This document shows positions 43,809 through 53,449 of a stretch of DNA of 64,000 nucleotides, piece by piece. Numbering within the stretch: the stretch's first letter is position 1; every line of letters begins with the position of its first letter. Source of the DNA: Massilia agilis (GTDB taxonomy: Bacteria > Pseudomonadota > Gammaproteobacteria > Burkholderiales > Burkholderiaceae_D). Both the position numbers and the translations under genes were made by a program. The notes under the pieces are model-generated. The model searched no databases. It saw nothing but the letters and a program-made list of their open reading frames with translations, and was not told the origin of the DNA. Location: NCBI RefSeq assembly GCF_024756255.1, contig NZ_JANUHB010000003.1:248001-312000 (forward strand), in the 5' to 3' direction.

Positions 43809-45017
43809 TTGACTACACTCTACATCCGGCATCCGGCCCGGGCGGAAGGCGAAGGCGCGCTGTGCAGCTTTGCGGTCGTCGGCGACGCCGGCGCGATCGA
43901 GCAGGCCGGCGTGGGCGCGTTGCGCAACCTGGGCGACCTGGTGGCGGCCGCGCGCCGCGTGACCCTGATCATCTCGGCCGCCGACGTGACCCTGCTGTCG
44001 GTGCAGGCGCCGCCGCTGTCCGGGGCACGCCTGAAGGCCGCGCTGCCGGGCCTGGTCGAAGAACATGTCTTGGGCGACCCGCTGGAGGCGGTGCTGGTGG
44101 CAGGTCCCCAGCAGCCCGATAACACCCGGCCGGTGGCAGTGGTGCAGCGCGACTGGCTCGAGCCGCTGGTGCGCACGCTGCTGGCGCAAGGCGCGCGCAC
44201 CGTCTCGGCCGTGCCGGCCCAGCTGTGCCTGCCGCTGCTGCCGGGCAGCGTGACGGCGGTCATCGGCGCCGGCGAGCTGACGCTGCGCCAAAGCCAGTAC
44301 CAGGGCCTGGGCCTGGCGCTGGACGGCAACCCGGCGATGGCGCTGCAGACCGCGCGCGCGCTCGGTGGCGATGCGCCGCTGGTGCTGTACGTGCCGTCCG
44401 AGCAGCTGGGCGAATACCAGGCGCTGGCCGCCGAGGCCAGCCCCGGCGTGTCGGTGGAGGCGGACGACTGGGCGCACTGGATCTCGGGCTCGAAGAGCAC
44501 CGCGTTCGACCTGGTGCCGGGCCTGGGCGCGGCCGGGGCGCCGCAGCGCGACTGGCGCCGCTGGCGCTGGCCGACCCGCCTTGGTCTCTTGATCCTGATC
44601 ATCAATCTGGCGGCGCTCAACATCCAGTGGCTGCGCCTGCGCGGCGAGGCGAATGCGATCCGCCAGTCGATGACCCAGACCTTCCGCGCCGCCTACCCGA
44701 ACCAGCCAGTGATCGACCCGGTGGCCCAGATGCGCCAGAACATTACGCGCGCCAAGGCGAGCAGCGGCGAGCTCGCGCACGACGAATTCAACTACCTGGC
44801 CGCGGCGCTGGGCGAAGCGGTGCGCGGGCTGGGACGCCAGCCGGGCATTTCGTCAATTGAGTACAGGGAACGCGCGCTGACGGTCAAGGTCAAAGCCGAG
44901 ACCGTGGACCCGTCGCTGACCAGCCAGCTGAAAACGGCGCTGGCCACGCGCGGCATCAGCCTGGAAGAAACCGCGCCGGCCACCTGGCGCGTGGCAAGCA
45001 CAGGAGCAAGGCAATGA
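43809..45017 (+). CDS. gspL: Type II secretion inner-membrane protein GspL
   Basis: 402 residues. A cytoplasmic actin-like domain (about 1-240) that binds GspE, one membrane helix (about 258-278, LGLLILIINLAALNIQW), and a periplasmic ferredoxin-like domain. The start is TTG at 43809, after GAAAGAGAG; no ATG lies nearby in frame. Overlaps gspM by 4 bases. Confidence 0.93.
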   Translation: MTTLYIRHPARAEGEGALCSFAVVGDAGAIEQAGVGALRNLGDLVAAARRVTLIISAADVTLLSVQAPPLSGARLKAALPGLVEEHVLGDPLEAVLVAGPQQPDNTRPVAVVQRDWLEPLVRTLLAQGARTVSAVPAQLCLPLLPGSVTAVIGAGELTLRQSQYQGLGLALDGNPAMALQTARALGGDAPLVLYVPSEQLGEYQALAAEASPGVSVEADDWAHWISGSKSTAFDLVPGLGAAGAPQRDWRRWRWPTRLGLLILIINLAALNIQWLRLRGEANAIRQSMTQTFRAAYPNQPVIDPVAQMRQNITRAKASSGELAHDEFNYLAAALGEAVRGLGRQPGISSIEYRERALTVKVKAETVDPSLTSQLKTALATRGISLEETAPATWRVASTGARQ

Positions 45018-45538
45018 ACGTGGCCGGAACCTTGGGCCAGGCGCGCGCGCGCGCGTTGGCATACTGGATGGCGCGCACCGAGCAGGAACGCCGGACCTTG
45101 TCGATCGGCGCCGGCGTGCTGCTGCTGGCGCTGGCCTACCTGGTCCTGATCGCGCCGGCCTGGGAAGGCCGCGCCGAGCTGCGCCGCACGCTGCCGCAGT
45201 TGCGCCAGCAGGCCGCCCAGCTGCGCGCGCTGGCGGACGAGGCCAGGAGCCTGGCCGCGCAGCCGGCGCCGCAGGTGGCGCCGATGACGCGCGAGGCGCT
45301 GCTGGCCAGCCTCACGGCGCGCGGCATCAACCCGGCCTCGCTGACGCTGACCGGGGAATACGCGAAGGCACAGCTGAATAATGTTTCGTTCGCCAACCTG
45401 ATGGCCTGGCTGGACGCGCAGCGGCGCGAAAGCCGGGTCCAGCTGCAGGACGGGGCGATCACCGCGCTGCCGGTGGCCGGGCAGGTGGACGCCACCCTGA
45501 CGCTGCGCCAGGCGACGGCCGGGGCCGCTGCCCAATGA
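45014..45538 (+). CDS. gspM: Type II secretion inner-membrane protein GspM
   Basis: 174 residues. One membrane helix (about 30-50), a coiled stretch (LPQLRQQAAQLRALADEAR) and a small periplasmic domain. It stabilises GspL in the assembly platform. Overlaps gspL and gspN by 4 bases each. Confidence 0.9.
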   Translation: MNVAGTLGQARARALAYWMARTEQERRTLSIGAGVLLLALAYLVLIAPAWEGRAELRRTLPQLRQQAAQLRALADEARSLAAQPAPQVAPMTREALLASLTARGINPASLTLTGEYAKAQLNNVSFANLMAWLDAQRRESRVQLQDGAITALPVAGQVDATLTLRQATAGAAAQ

Positions 45539-46308
45539 GGCGGCTGCTGTTGTGGCTGGCGCTGGTGGCGCTGGTGGTGGCGGTGACGGTGCTGGCTTTC
45601 CTGCCGGCATCTTGGCTGGGACAGATGGTGGAGCAGCAGACCGGCGGCCGTTTGACGCTGGGGGATGCGCAGGGTACGCTGTGGAACGGTTCAGCCTTCC
45701 TGGGCGGCGCGGCGGGCGAGGGCGGGGCGGTGACGCCGCTGCTGCCGGGGCGCTTTGCCTGGCGCCTGTCGCCGGCGGTGCTGGTCGGGCGCGTGAGCAT
45801 GCACGTGGAGAACCCGCAGGCGCTGTCGCAGCCGCTGGCGGTCGAGGGCAGCTGGTCCGACTGGCAGGTGAGCCCGGGCGAGCTGCTGCTGCCGGCCGCG
45901 GGGCTGGTCGGGCTGGGCGCGCCGCTGAACACGCTGGCGCCCACCGGCACGATCAAGCTGAACTGGAACGCGCTCGAGGTGGCACGGCAGGGGCAGATGG
46001 TGGCGGTGACCGGCCGCACGGTGCTGTCGATGACCGACATGGGTTCGCGCATGTCGCCCATCAAACCGCTGGGCAGTTATGAAATGGCGATGGACTGGCA
46101 CGGCCAGCAGGCCGCGCTGGTGTTGCGTACGCTGCGCGGGCCGCTGCTGCTGTCGGGAAATGGCAGCCTGCAAAACGGGCGCCTGCAGTTTTCCGGACAG
46201 GCCGAGGCGGCCGAAGGTTACGAGGACACGCTGGGCAACATGCTCAATCTGTTGGGCCAGCGCCGAATGGTGAACGGCAAGAAAGTTATCGCGCTAGAGT
46301 TCAGATAA
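45535..46308 (+). CDS. gspN: Type II secretion protein GspN
   Basis: 257 residues. An N-terminal membrane helix (about 2-24) and a periplasmic domain with LTLGDAQGTLWNGSAFL and GNGSLQNGRLQFSGQAEA, matching GspN, which is present in only some T2SS clusters. Its exact role is unclear. The gspD start codon follows its stop directly. Confidence 0.9.
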   Translation: MRRLLLWLALVALVVAVTVLAFLPASWLGQMVEQQTGGRLTLGDAQGTLWNGSAFLGGAAGEGGAVTPLLPGRFAWRLSPAVLVGRVSMHVENPQALSQPLAVEGSWSDWQVSPGELLLPAAGLVGLGAPLNTLAPTGTIKLNWNALEVARQGQMVAVTGRTVLSMTDMGSRMSPIKPLGSYEMAMDWHGQQAALVLRTLRGPLLLSGNGSLQNGRLQFSGQAEAAEGYEDTLGNMLNLLGQRRMVNGKKVIALEFR

Positions 46309-48585
46309 ATGAAAAAAAATATCCGTAGCACACTTACCCTGCCGGCCCTGCGCCGGACCGTGGCCGGCGCGATGCTGTGCTGTGCAGCCCTGGCGGCCGT
46401 GCCCGCTCCGACCTATGCCCAGAACGGCACGGCGGGTGGCGCGGCCCTCAACTTCGTCAATGCCGACATCGAATCGGTGATCAAGGCGGTCGGGCACTAC
46501 ACCGGCATGACCTTCATCATCGACCCGCGCGTCAAGGGCACGCTCACGCTGGTGTCCGAGCGGCCGCTGACCAAGGCGCAGGCGTTCCAGCTGCTCACCT
46601 CGCAGCTGCGCCTGCAGGGCTACGCGGTGGTCACCGGCGACGGCTATGCCAAGGTGGTGCCGGAAGCGGAAGCCAAGCTGCAGGCGGCGCCGACCCAGGT
46701 CGGGGTGAAGGGCGCCAAAGTGCACGGCGACCAGATCGCCACCCAGATCTACCACCTGTCCTACGAGTCGGCCGCCAACCTGACCGCGGTGCTGCGCCCG
46801 CTGGTGTCGCCCAACAACTCGATCATGGCCGACCCGGGCAACAACAGCCTGGTCATCACCGACTATGCCGACAACCTGCGGCGCCTTTCCAAGATCATCG
46901 CCGCGCTCGATGCGCCGGTGGCGGGCGACCTGGACGTGATCCAGATCCACAACGGCATCGCCACCGACATCGCCACGCTGGCCACGCGCCTGATGGAGCC
47001 GGCCCCGGGCGGCGACTCGGGCCGCGTGACCGTGCTGGCCGACCCGCGCACCAACTCGGTGGTGGTGCGTGCGCCGTCGCCGGCCAAGGCGAACCACGCG
47101 CGCGCGCTGATTGCCAAGCTCGACAGGCCCACGCAGGAACTGGGCAACGTGCACGTGGTGTACCTGAAGAACGCCGACGCAACCCGCGTGGCGCAGACCC
47201 TGCGTGCGGTGGTGTCGGGCGACGTGTCGGCCGCGCCGCAGGCGGGGCAGGGCACGCAGGGCGGCTCGATCCCGGCCGGCACGCTGGGCGGCGGCATGTC
47301 CGGCCAGGGCTCGGCCACCCAGCCGGTCGGCACGCAAAGCCCGACCGGCTTTGGCGGCCCGACCAACACCTTTGCCCAGCAGGGCCAGCAGGGCGGCGCC
47401 AATGCGCCGCAGGGGTCGGGCTTCATCCAGGCCGACACCTCCACCAACAGCCTGATCATCACCGCCAACGACGCGATGTACCGCAACCTGCGCGGCGTGA
47501 TCGACCAGCTCGACGTGCGCCGCGCCCAGGTCTACATCGAGGCGCTGGTGGTCGAGGTGACATCGAACAAGGCGTCCGACTTCGGCGTGCAGTGGGTGGG
47601 CCTGACCGGCAACGCCGGCAGCAGCTACCGCGTGGGCGGCCTGCAGTCGTTCGGCCAGGGCACGGTCAACAACATCGTCAACCTGGCACTGGCCGCGCGC
47701 ACGGGCCTTGGCACCGGCACCACCACGACCGCCAACCCGGCACAGCTGATACCGGGCGGCCTGTCGATCGGCCTGTTCCACCAGTCGTCCGACGGCCAGC
47801 TGGGCCTGGGCGCCGTGCTGCACGCACTTGAAACGGACGGAAACGCCAACATCTTGTCGACGCCGAACATGATCACGCTCGACAACGAACTGGCCACCAT
47901 CAAGGTCGGCCAGAACGTACCAATCCTGAGCGGCGCGTTCACCACGACCAGCGGCACCGCGACCAACCCGTTCCAGACCATCGACCGGCGCGACGTGGGC
48001 CTGCTGCTGAAGGTGCGGCCGCAAATTTCCGAAGGCGGTACCATCAAGCTGGCGATCTACCACGAGAATTCGAGCGTGGACCGGTCGACGCTGAACTCGC
48101 CCTCGGGCATCACCACCAACGTGCGCGCGATCGAAAGCAACGTGCTGGCCGACGATGGCCAGATCATCGTCCTCGGCGGCCTGATCGAGGACAACGAGAG
48201 CGACGGCGAGGAGCGCGTACACGGGCTGGCGAGCATTCCGGTACTGGGCAACCTGTTCAAGACCCGGACCCGCGCCCGTACCAAGACCAACCTGATGGTA
48301 TTCCTGCGCCCGGTGGTGGTGCGCAGCAAGGAGGCGACGGCCAGCATCACGATGGACCGTTACGACTACATCCGCGCCGCCGGCGAAGTCGCCGTGCCGC
48401 CGAGTGGCGAGCCGCTGCTGCGCAACCTCGGGACGCCGGTCTTGCCGCTATTGACCAACGGCCAGCCGCCCACGGGCGGGCAGATGGCCACGGTGCCGCT
48501 GCAACCGGCCCAGGCGCCCGCCAAGGGAGCCCAGCCGGGCGCGGCCACGCCGGCCACGCCGGCGGCACCGCCGATCCAGAGATAA
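46309..48585 (+). CDS. gspD: Type II secretion outer-membrane secretin GspD
   Basis: 758 residues. Signal peptide (about 1-38, ending PTYAQ), then N0 and N1-N3 domains (about 45-360, with ITDYADNLRRLSKIIAALD), a Gly/Gln-rich insert near 305-370, and the secretin core with VPILSGAF and the C-terminal LMVFLRPVVVRS. It forms the outer-membrane pore for folded exoproteins. It has a Pro/Ala-rich tail after the S domain. Confidence 0.96.
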   Translation: MKKNIRSTLTLPALRRTVAGAMLCCAALAAVPAPTYAQNGTAGGAALNFVNADIESVIKAVGHYTGMTFIIDPRVKGTLTLVSERPLTKAQAFQLLTSQLRLQGYAVVTGDGYAKVVPEAEAKLQAAPTQVGVKGAKVHGDQIATQIYHLSYESAANLTAVLRPLVSPNNSIMADPGNNSLVITDYADNLRRLSKIIAALDAPVAGDLDVIQIHNGIATDIATLATRLMEPAPGGDSGRVTVLADPRTNSVVVRAPSPAKANHARALIAKLDRPTQELGNVHVVYLKNADATRVAQTLRAVVSGDVSAAPQAGQGTQGGSIPAGTLGGGMSGQGSATQPVGTQSPTGFGGPTNTFAQQGQQGGANAPQGSGFIQADTSTNSLIITANDAMYRNLRGVIDQLDVRRAQVYIEALVVEVTSNKASDFGVQWVGLTGNAGSSYRVGGLQSFGQGTVNNIVNLALAARTGLGTGTTTTANPAQLIPGGLSIGLFHQSSDGQLGLGAVLHALETDGNANILSTPNMITLDNELATIKVGQNVPILSGAFTTTSGTATNPFQTIDRRDVGLLLKVRPQISEGGTIKLAIYHENSSVDRSTLNSPSGITTNVRAIESNVLADDGQIIVLGGLIEDNESDGEERVHGLASIPVLGNLFKTRTRARTKTNLMVFLRPVVVRSKEATASITMDRYDYIRAAGEVAVPPSGEPLLRNLGTPVLPLLTNGQPPTGGQMATVPLQPAQAPAKGAQPGAATPATPAAPPIQR

Positions 48586-48591
48586 GCCAAG

Positions 48592-50013
48592 ATGAACAAC
48601 CTGTTGCCATACGCTTTCGCACGCGACCACGGCGTGCTCGCGCGTTCCAACGGCGACCCGGCGCAAAGCGTCGAAGTGCTCGTTTCCAATGCCACCGCCC
48701 CGGCCGCGATCGCCGAGGTCTCGCGCCGCTTCGGGCGCATCGCCCTGCGCCGCATGGAGCGCAGCGAGCTCGACGCGGCCATTGCCGCCGCCTATGCCGC
48801 CGCCGGCGGCGATGCCTCGCAGGTGGTGGACGAGTTCGATGCCGACCTCGACCTGACCAAGCTGCTGCAGGACGTGCCGGCCATCGAAGACCTGCTCGAA
48901 TCGTCGGACGACGCGCCGGTGATCCGCATGATCAACGCGCTGCTGACCCAGTCGCTGCGCGAGGGCGCGTCCGACATCCACATCGAGCCGTTCGAGCAGA
49001 CCTCCGTGGTGCGCTTTCGCATCGACGGCGCGCTGCGCGACATCGTGCGGCCCAAGAAAGCGATCCATGCCTCGCTGATCTCGCGTATCAAGATCATGAG
49101 CCAGCTGGACATCGCCGAAAAGCGCCTGCCGCAGGACGGCCGCATCACCCTGCGCGTGGGCGGCAAGCCGGTGGACGTGCGCGTCTCGACCCTGCCCACC
49201 GGCCACGGCGAGCGCGCGGTGCTGCGTTTGCTGGACAAGGAAGCCGGGCGCCTCGACCTGGGCCACCTGGGCATGAGCGACGCGCTCTTGCCGCAGTTCG
49301 ACAAGCTGATCAACCAGCCGCACGGCATCGTGCTGGTCACCGGCCCGACCGGTTCCGGCAAGACCACCACGCTGTACGCGGCGCTGTCGCGCCTGAACGC
49401 GGCCACCACCAACATCATGACGGTGGAGGACCCGATCGAATACGACCTGAACGGCATCGGCCAGACCCAGGTCAACGCGCGCATCGACATGACCTTTGCC
49501 AAGGCGTTGCGCGCGATCCTGCGCCAGGACCCGGACGTGATCATGATCGGCGAGATCCGCGACCTGGAAACCGCGCAGATCGCGGTGCAGGCCTCGCTCA
49601 CCGGCCACCTGGTGCTGGCGACCTTGCACACCAACGATGCCGCCTCGGCCGTGACGCGCCTGCTGGACATGGGCATCGAACCGTTCCTGCTGTCCTCGTC
49701 GCTGCTGGGCGTGATGGCGCAGCGCCTGGTGCGCAAACTCTGCCCGCATTGCAAGAAGTTCGACGGCCAGACCTGGCACGCGGTGGGCTGCGAGCGCTGC
49801 GGCCACACCGGCTACCACGGCCGCGTGGGCGTGTACGAGCTGCTCGAAACCACCGAGCAAATCCGTGCGCAGATCCACAACCGCGCCAGCGAAGCCGAGA
49901 TCCGCGACACGGCGCTTGCCACCGGCATGAAGACCATGCGCGAGGACGGCGAGCGCTGGATCCATGAAGGCGTCACCACGCAGGCCGAGCTGGTGCGTGT
50001 GACGAAGGACTGA
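48592..50013 (+). CDS. gspE: Type II secretion ATPase GspE
   Basis: 473 residues. Walker [14 protein letters not shown] near residue 250, the Asp and His boxes ([20 protein letters not shown]), and an intact four-cysteine zinc domain (CPHC near 384 and CERC near 402). It drives pseudopilus assembly from the cytoplasm, bound to GspL. It follows gspD by 6 bases. Confidence 0.97.
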   Translation: MNNLLPYAFARDHGVLARSNGDPAQSVEVLVSNATAPAAIAEVSRRFGRIALRRMERSELDAAIAAAYAAAGGDASQVVDEFDADLDLTKLLQDVPAIEDLLESSDDAPVIRMINALLTQSLREGASDIHIEPFEQTSVVRFRIDGALRDIVRPKKAIHASLISRIKIMSQLDIAEKRLPQDGRITLRVGGKPVDVRVSTLPTGHGERAVLRLLDKEAGRLDLGHLGMSDALLPQFDKLINQPHGIVLVTGPTGSGKTTTLYAALSRLNAATTNIMTVEDPIEYDLNGIGQTQVNARIDMTFAKALRAILRQDPDVIMIGEIRDLETAQIAVQASLTGHLVLATLHTNDAASAVTRLLDMGIEPFLLSSSLLGVMAQRLVRKLCPHCKKFDGQTWHAVGCERCGHTGYHGRVGVYELLETTEQIRAQIHNRASEAEIRDTALATGMKTMREDGERWIHEGVTTQAELVRVTKD

Positions 50014-50017
50014 CGCC

Positions 50018-51238
50018 ATGCCGGCCTTTCGCTACGAAGCCGTCGATGCCGCGGGCGCGACCCGCAAGGGCGTCGTCAACGCCGACAGCCCCCGTTCGGC
50101 GCGCGCCGACCTGCGCACCCAGGGGCTGACACCGCTTGCCGTCGAGGCCATCTCGGCCCAGGTCGACGAGAGCGGCGCCGCCAAAAGCCGGGGCTTTGGC
50201 GAGCGCCTGTCGCAAAACGAGCTGGCGCTGTTCACGCGCCAGCTGGCCAGCCTGCTGGAAGCGGGGCTGCCGCTGGAACAGGCCTTCACCGCGCTGCTGG
50301 AACAGGCCGAGCGCCCGTACGTGCGCGACCTGGTCGCCTCGATCCGCTCCGAAGTGATGGGCGGCGCCTCGTTCTCTGCAGCGCTGTCGCGCCACCCGCG
50401 CGACTTTGCCGAGATCTATCGCGCGCTGGTCACCTCGGGCGAACAGATCGGCCAGCTGGCGCGCGTGCTGTCGCGCCTGGCCGACTACATCGAGCGCCGC
50501 AACGCGCTGGTGCAGAAGGTGCGCCTGGCCTTCACCTACCCGGCGATCGTCACCTTCGTCGCGTTCGCGATCGTGATTTTCCTGCTCACCTACGTGGTGC
50601 CGCAGATCGTGTCGGTGTTCGCCAACACCAAGCAAAAGCTGCCGGTGCTCACGGTGGTGATGCTGGGCGTGTCGAACTTCGTGCGCGCCTACGGCATTTA
50701 CGTGGCGCTGGCGCTCATTGCCGCCTGGTTCGCGTGGCGGCGCGCGCTGCAGAACCCGGCGCTCAAGCTGCGCTGGCACGCCTGGCTGCTCGACGCGCCG
50801 GTGTACGGCAAGTTCGAACGCAGCCTGAACACGGCGCGCTTTGCCAGCACGCTGGCGATCACCACCGGCTCCGGCGTGCCAATCCTGAGAGCGCTCGACA
50901 CCAGCCGCGATACGTTGTCCAATGTGGCCATGCGCGACCTGGTGGAGCAGGCCACGGCCAGCGTGCGCGAGGGCGTGAGCCTGGCGCGCGCGCTGTCGGC
51001 GCAAAAGCACTTTCCGCCGATGCTGGTGCACATGATCCGGGCCGGCGAGATCACCGGCGAGCTGCCGGCCATGCTCGAGCGCGCGGCCAACTCGCAGCAG
51101 GCCGACCTGGAGCGGCGCACCCTGACCATCGCCGGCCTGCTGGAGCCGGTGCTGATCCTGGCCATGGGCCTGGTGGTGCTCCTGATCGTGCTGGCCGTGC
51201 TCATGCCTATCATCGAAATCAACCAGCTGGTGCGCTAA
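50018..51238 (+). CDS. gspF: Type II secretion inner-membrane platform protein GspF
   Basis: 406 residues. Two T2SSF domains (about 68-190 and 270-390) and three membrane helices (near 172-195, 220-240 and 375-400). It is the polytopic centre of the assembly platform. It follows gspE by 4 bases. Confidence 0.97.
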   Translation: MPAFRYEAVDAAGATRKGVVNADSPRSARADLRTQGLTPLAVEAISAQVDESGAAKSRGFGERLSQNELALFTRQLASLLEAGLPLEQAFTALLEQAERPYVRDLVASIRSEVMGGASFSAALSRHPRDFAEIYRALVTSGEQIGQLARVLSRLADYIERRNALVQKVRLAFTYPAIVTFVAFAIVIFLLTYVVPQIVSVFANTKQKLPVLTVVMLGVSNFVRAYGIYVALALIAAWFAWRRALQNPALKLRWHAWLLDAPVYGKFERSLNTARFASTLAITTGSGVPILRALDTSRDTLSNVAMRDLVEQATASVREGVSLARALSAQKHFPPMLVHMIRAGEITGELPAMLERAANSQQADLERRTLTIAGLLEPVLILAMGLVVLLIVLAVLMPIIEINQLVR

Positions 51239-51250
51239 CCGAGGAGCCTA

Positions 51251-51958
51251 ATGAAGCGTCTGCCCATCGTCCTGACCCTGGTCGCCCTGATCGTGCTGGC
51301 CGCCTCGGTCGCCTACTGGATCCTGCAGCTGTACCAGCCGCCGCAGCGTCCGATCACGGCGCCGCCGCTGGCCGAGGCGCCCGAGCCCAGCATGGACGCG
51401 GCCGGCACCCTGTTCGGCGGGCAGGCGGCGGCGCAGGTGGCGACCAACTACCAGCTGACCGGGGTGATCTCGGCCGGGGCGCAGAGCGTGGCCATCATCT
51501 CGGCCAACGGCGGGCCGGCCAAGGCGCTGGTCATCGGCAAGGAGATCGCACCGGGCGTGTCGGTGAGCGAGGTGCATGCGCGCTATGTGATGTTGTCCGA
51601 CGGTGGCGTCATGAAGCGGATCGACCTGGCGCCGGATACCAAGGCGGCAGCACCGATGGGGGCGGCAGCGGCGCCGGCACCGGCGGCCGCGCCCTCGACG
51701 GCGGGCTCGGCGGAAGGCGACGTGGCGGGGCGCGGCGACGTGGGCGTGCATGACGAGCCGCCGCCCGCACCGGCGCCGGCGCCCGCACCAGCGCCGGTGC
51801 TACCCGGGGCGCAGGCACCGGCTCCGGGGCCGAGCGTCACGTCGCCGCCGCTGACGCCGGGCGCGGTGCCGCAGGCGCCTGCCACTGCACCGACCCAGAT
51901 GCCGTCGCCGGTGCGCTCGTCCGCCAGCCCGGTCAGCCAGCCGCCGCAATCAAGGTAG
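51251..51958 (+). CDS. gspC: Type II secretion protein GspC
   Basis: 235 residues. An N-terminal membrane helix (about 5-27) and a periplasmic homology-region domain (about 45-125, TLFGGQAAAQVATNYQLTGV) that contacts the secretin. There is no PDZ domain; instead a low-complexity Pro/Ala tail of ~100 residues. It is last in the operon, whereas gspC is commonly first. The TAG stop comes from the border of a family A palindrome. Confidence 0.9.
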   Translation: MKRLPIVLTLVALIVLAASVAYWILQLYQPPQRPITAPPLAEAPEPSMDAAGTLFGGQAAAQVATNYQLTGVISAGAQSVAIISANGGPAKALVIGKEIAPGVSVSEVHARYVMLSDGGVMKRIDLAPDTKAAAPMGAAAAPAPAAAPSTAGSAEGDVAGRGDVGVHDEPPPAPAPAPAPAPVLPGAQAPAPGPSVTSPPLTPGAVPQAPATAPTQMPSPVRSSASPVSQPPQSR

Positions 51959-52067
51959 GGTGGGCACTCGTGCCCACGCGGTATTACGCGCCAAGTGCGC
52001 GCTCCTGCGACAAGGACGGGTTTTCATGAGCTGCGTGTTGCCGCGTGGGCACAAGTGCCCACCCTAC
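51955..52067. repeat. Inverted pair of family A palindromes ending two genes
   Basis: Plus copy 51955-51981 and minus copy 52041-52067, 59 bases apart. The GTAGGG border gives gspC its TAG stop (51956-51958), and the CCCTAC border gives the convergent regulator gene its TAG stop (52064-52066). Confidence 0.9.
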
Positions 52068-52795
52068 CGCCGCAGCGCGGTGAACGCCGCAAACTCCCAC
52101 GACCTGAAACCCAGCAGCAGCGTGAACCCGTCACGCTCGTCCGGCGCCAGCCGCCGATCGTTGCGGTGCAGCCGCGCCAGGTCGCCGGCCAGCTGGTGCA
52201 GCTTGTGCGCCAGCTCGTGCGCGCTGGCGAGCGACAGCCGCGCCGGCAGGCACATCAGCGTTTCCCCGGGCCCGTCGAAGCGGCCACTGAAGTAGTCGGC
52301 CACCACGTGCTGGCGGAAGAACTGCTGCACCGGCCCGTCCGGCAGCCAGCGGAAGGCGTTCGACACGCGCAGGCTGTAGCGGTTGAGCGGCTTGAGCTCG
52401 ATCAGGCCCAGCCGGTCCAGCTCGGCCATGTACTGGATGCATTCCGGCGTCGAGATCCGGTAGGTCTCCACCACCTGCTCCAGGCTCCAGTGGCCGAGGC
52501 AACAGATGGCCACCAGCAGCAAGCGCGGTTGCGCGACCAGCGAGGTTTCCTGCGGCATCGTCAGGGTGTCGGCGGCCGGCCGCGAATCGGCGGCGCGGCG
52601 CAGCACGTCCTCCAGCGCAATGCCGCACGCGGTGCAGATCTGCGACAGCCGTGACAGCGACATGTCCTTTTGCCCGAACATGCGCTTGACGCTCGATTCG
52701 CTCATGGCGATGCGCTCGGCCAGCGCCTTGTAGGTGATGCCGGCGGCGCGCAACTCGGCGCGCAGCACATCGAGGACCAGTTCCGGTGAGCTCAT
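52064..52795 (-). CDS. XRE-family HTH transcriptional regulator
   Basis: 243 residues. An N-terminal helix-turn-helix of Cro/C1 type (about 15-70, with YKALAERIAMSESSVKRMF) and a long C-terminal part (about 85-240) that begins with a second winged-helix-like stretch (LSLEQVVETYRIS-like residues). Binding target is unknown. It converges on gspC, and its stop lies inside a repeat. Confidence 0.85.
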   Translation of the reverse strand: MSSPELVLDVLRAELRAAGITYKALAERIAMSESSVKRMFGQKDMSLSRLSQICTACGIALEDVLRRAADSRPAADTLTMPQETSLVAQPRLLLVAICCLGHWSLEQVVETYRISTPECIQYMAELDRLGLIELKPLNRYSLRVSNAFRWLPDGPVQQFFRQHVVADYFSGRFDGPGETLMCLPARLSLASAHELAHKLHQLAGDLARLHRNDRRLAPDERDGFTLLLGFRSWEFAAFTALRR

Positions 52796-53231
52796 GGGAA
52801 GACCTGTTGTTGTGGGGAAGGTACCGCAAGTTGATACCGAATGTACAACGCGGCGGTACTTCGCACAAGCTGCTGGCGCAAGCAGGGCGAACCGTAGACA
52901 CTTTGATCATGCGGGGCCGGGACATGGGCTGGCATACCCGCAGTGGGCACAGGACGTGCCCACTTCCCTCCGAATTTTGCGTCGCGCCGTGCTGGCGGCG
53001 GCGCAACACACATGGCCTGATCGCGGGCGCCCGGTGCGGGCGTCCGCAGGCGGCCGGTCAAATTCCCTGCAAACCACAGAAGCACGTCGTCCCCGCGAAG
53101 GCGGGGACCCATGCTGAGTTTGTGTCGCTCCGGCGATTGCAAGTGCTGCGTGCCGGGAAGCATCGCATGGGTCCCCGCCTGCGCGGGGACGACGATTCAG
53201 ATTTCGACACTTAACGCGAACCGAGATGTCG
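52796..53231. repeat. Intergenic stretch with two family B palindromes
   Basis: 436 bases without a recognisable gene. Family B palindromes lie at 53085-53118 and 53165-53194, in inverted order and about 46 bases apart (GTCGTCCCCGCGAAGGCGGG form, then GGTCCCCGCCTGCGCGGGGA form). The promoter of the regulator gene should be at its left end. Confidence 0.7.
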
Positions 53232-53438
53232 TTAACCCTCGTCCGGCTCCAGCTTGACCTTCTTGAGCGCGCGCTTGGCGGCCGAGCGCTGGGCCGATTC
53301 GGTTTTCACGTGCGGCCCGGCCGAGCGGTTCTTGGCAAAACCGGCAAACGGGTTGCGCGGCTTGCCCAGTCCCGTCGGCACGCCCGGCTTGGCGAGCAAG
53401 CGCATTTTCTGCCGGGTGGCCAGTGCCTTGTTCGCCAT
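53232..53438 (-). CDS. Small basic protein downstream of hslU
   Basis: 68 residues, strongly basic, opening MANKALATRQKMRLLAKPG. I do not recognise a family. AAGGGGA precedes the ATG at good spacing and the gene follows hslU by only 11 bases, so it is probably real and co-transcribed with hslVU. The Lys/Arg content suggests nucleic-acid binding, but this is inference. Confidence 0.65.
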   Translation of the reverse strand: MANKALATRQKMRLLAKPGVPTGLGKPRNPFAGFAKNRSAGPHVKTESAQRSAAKRALKKVKLEPDEG

Positions 53439-53449
53439 CGCCGTCCCCT

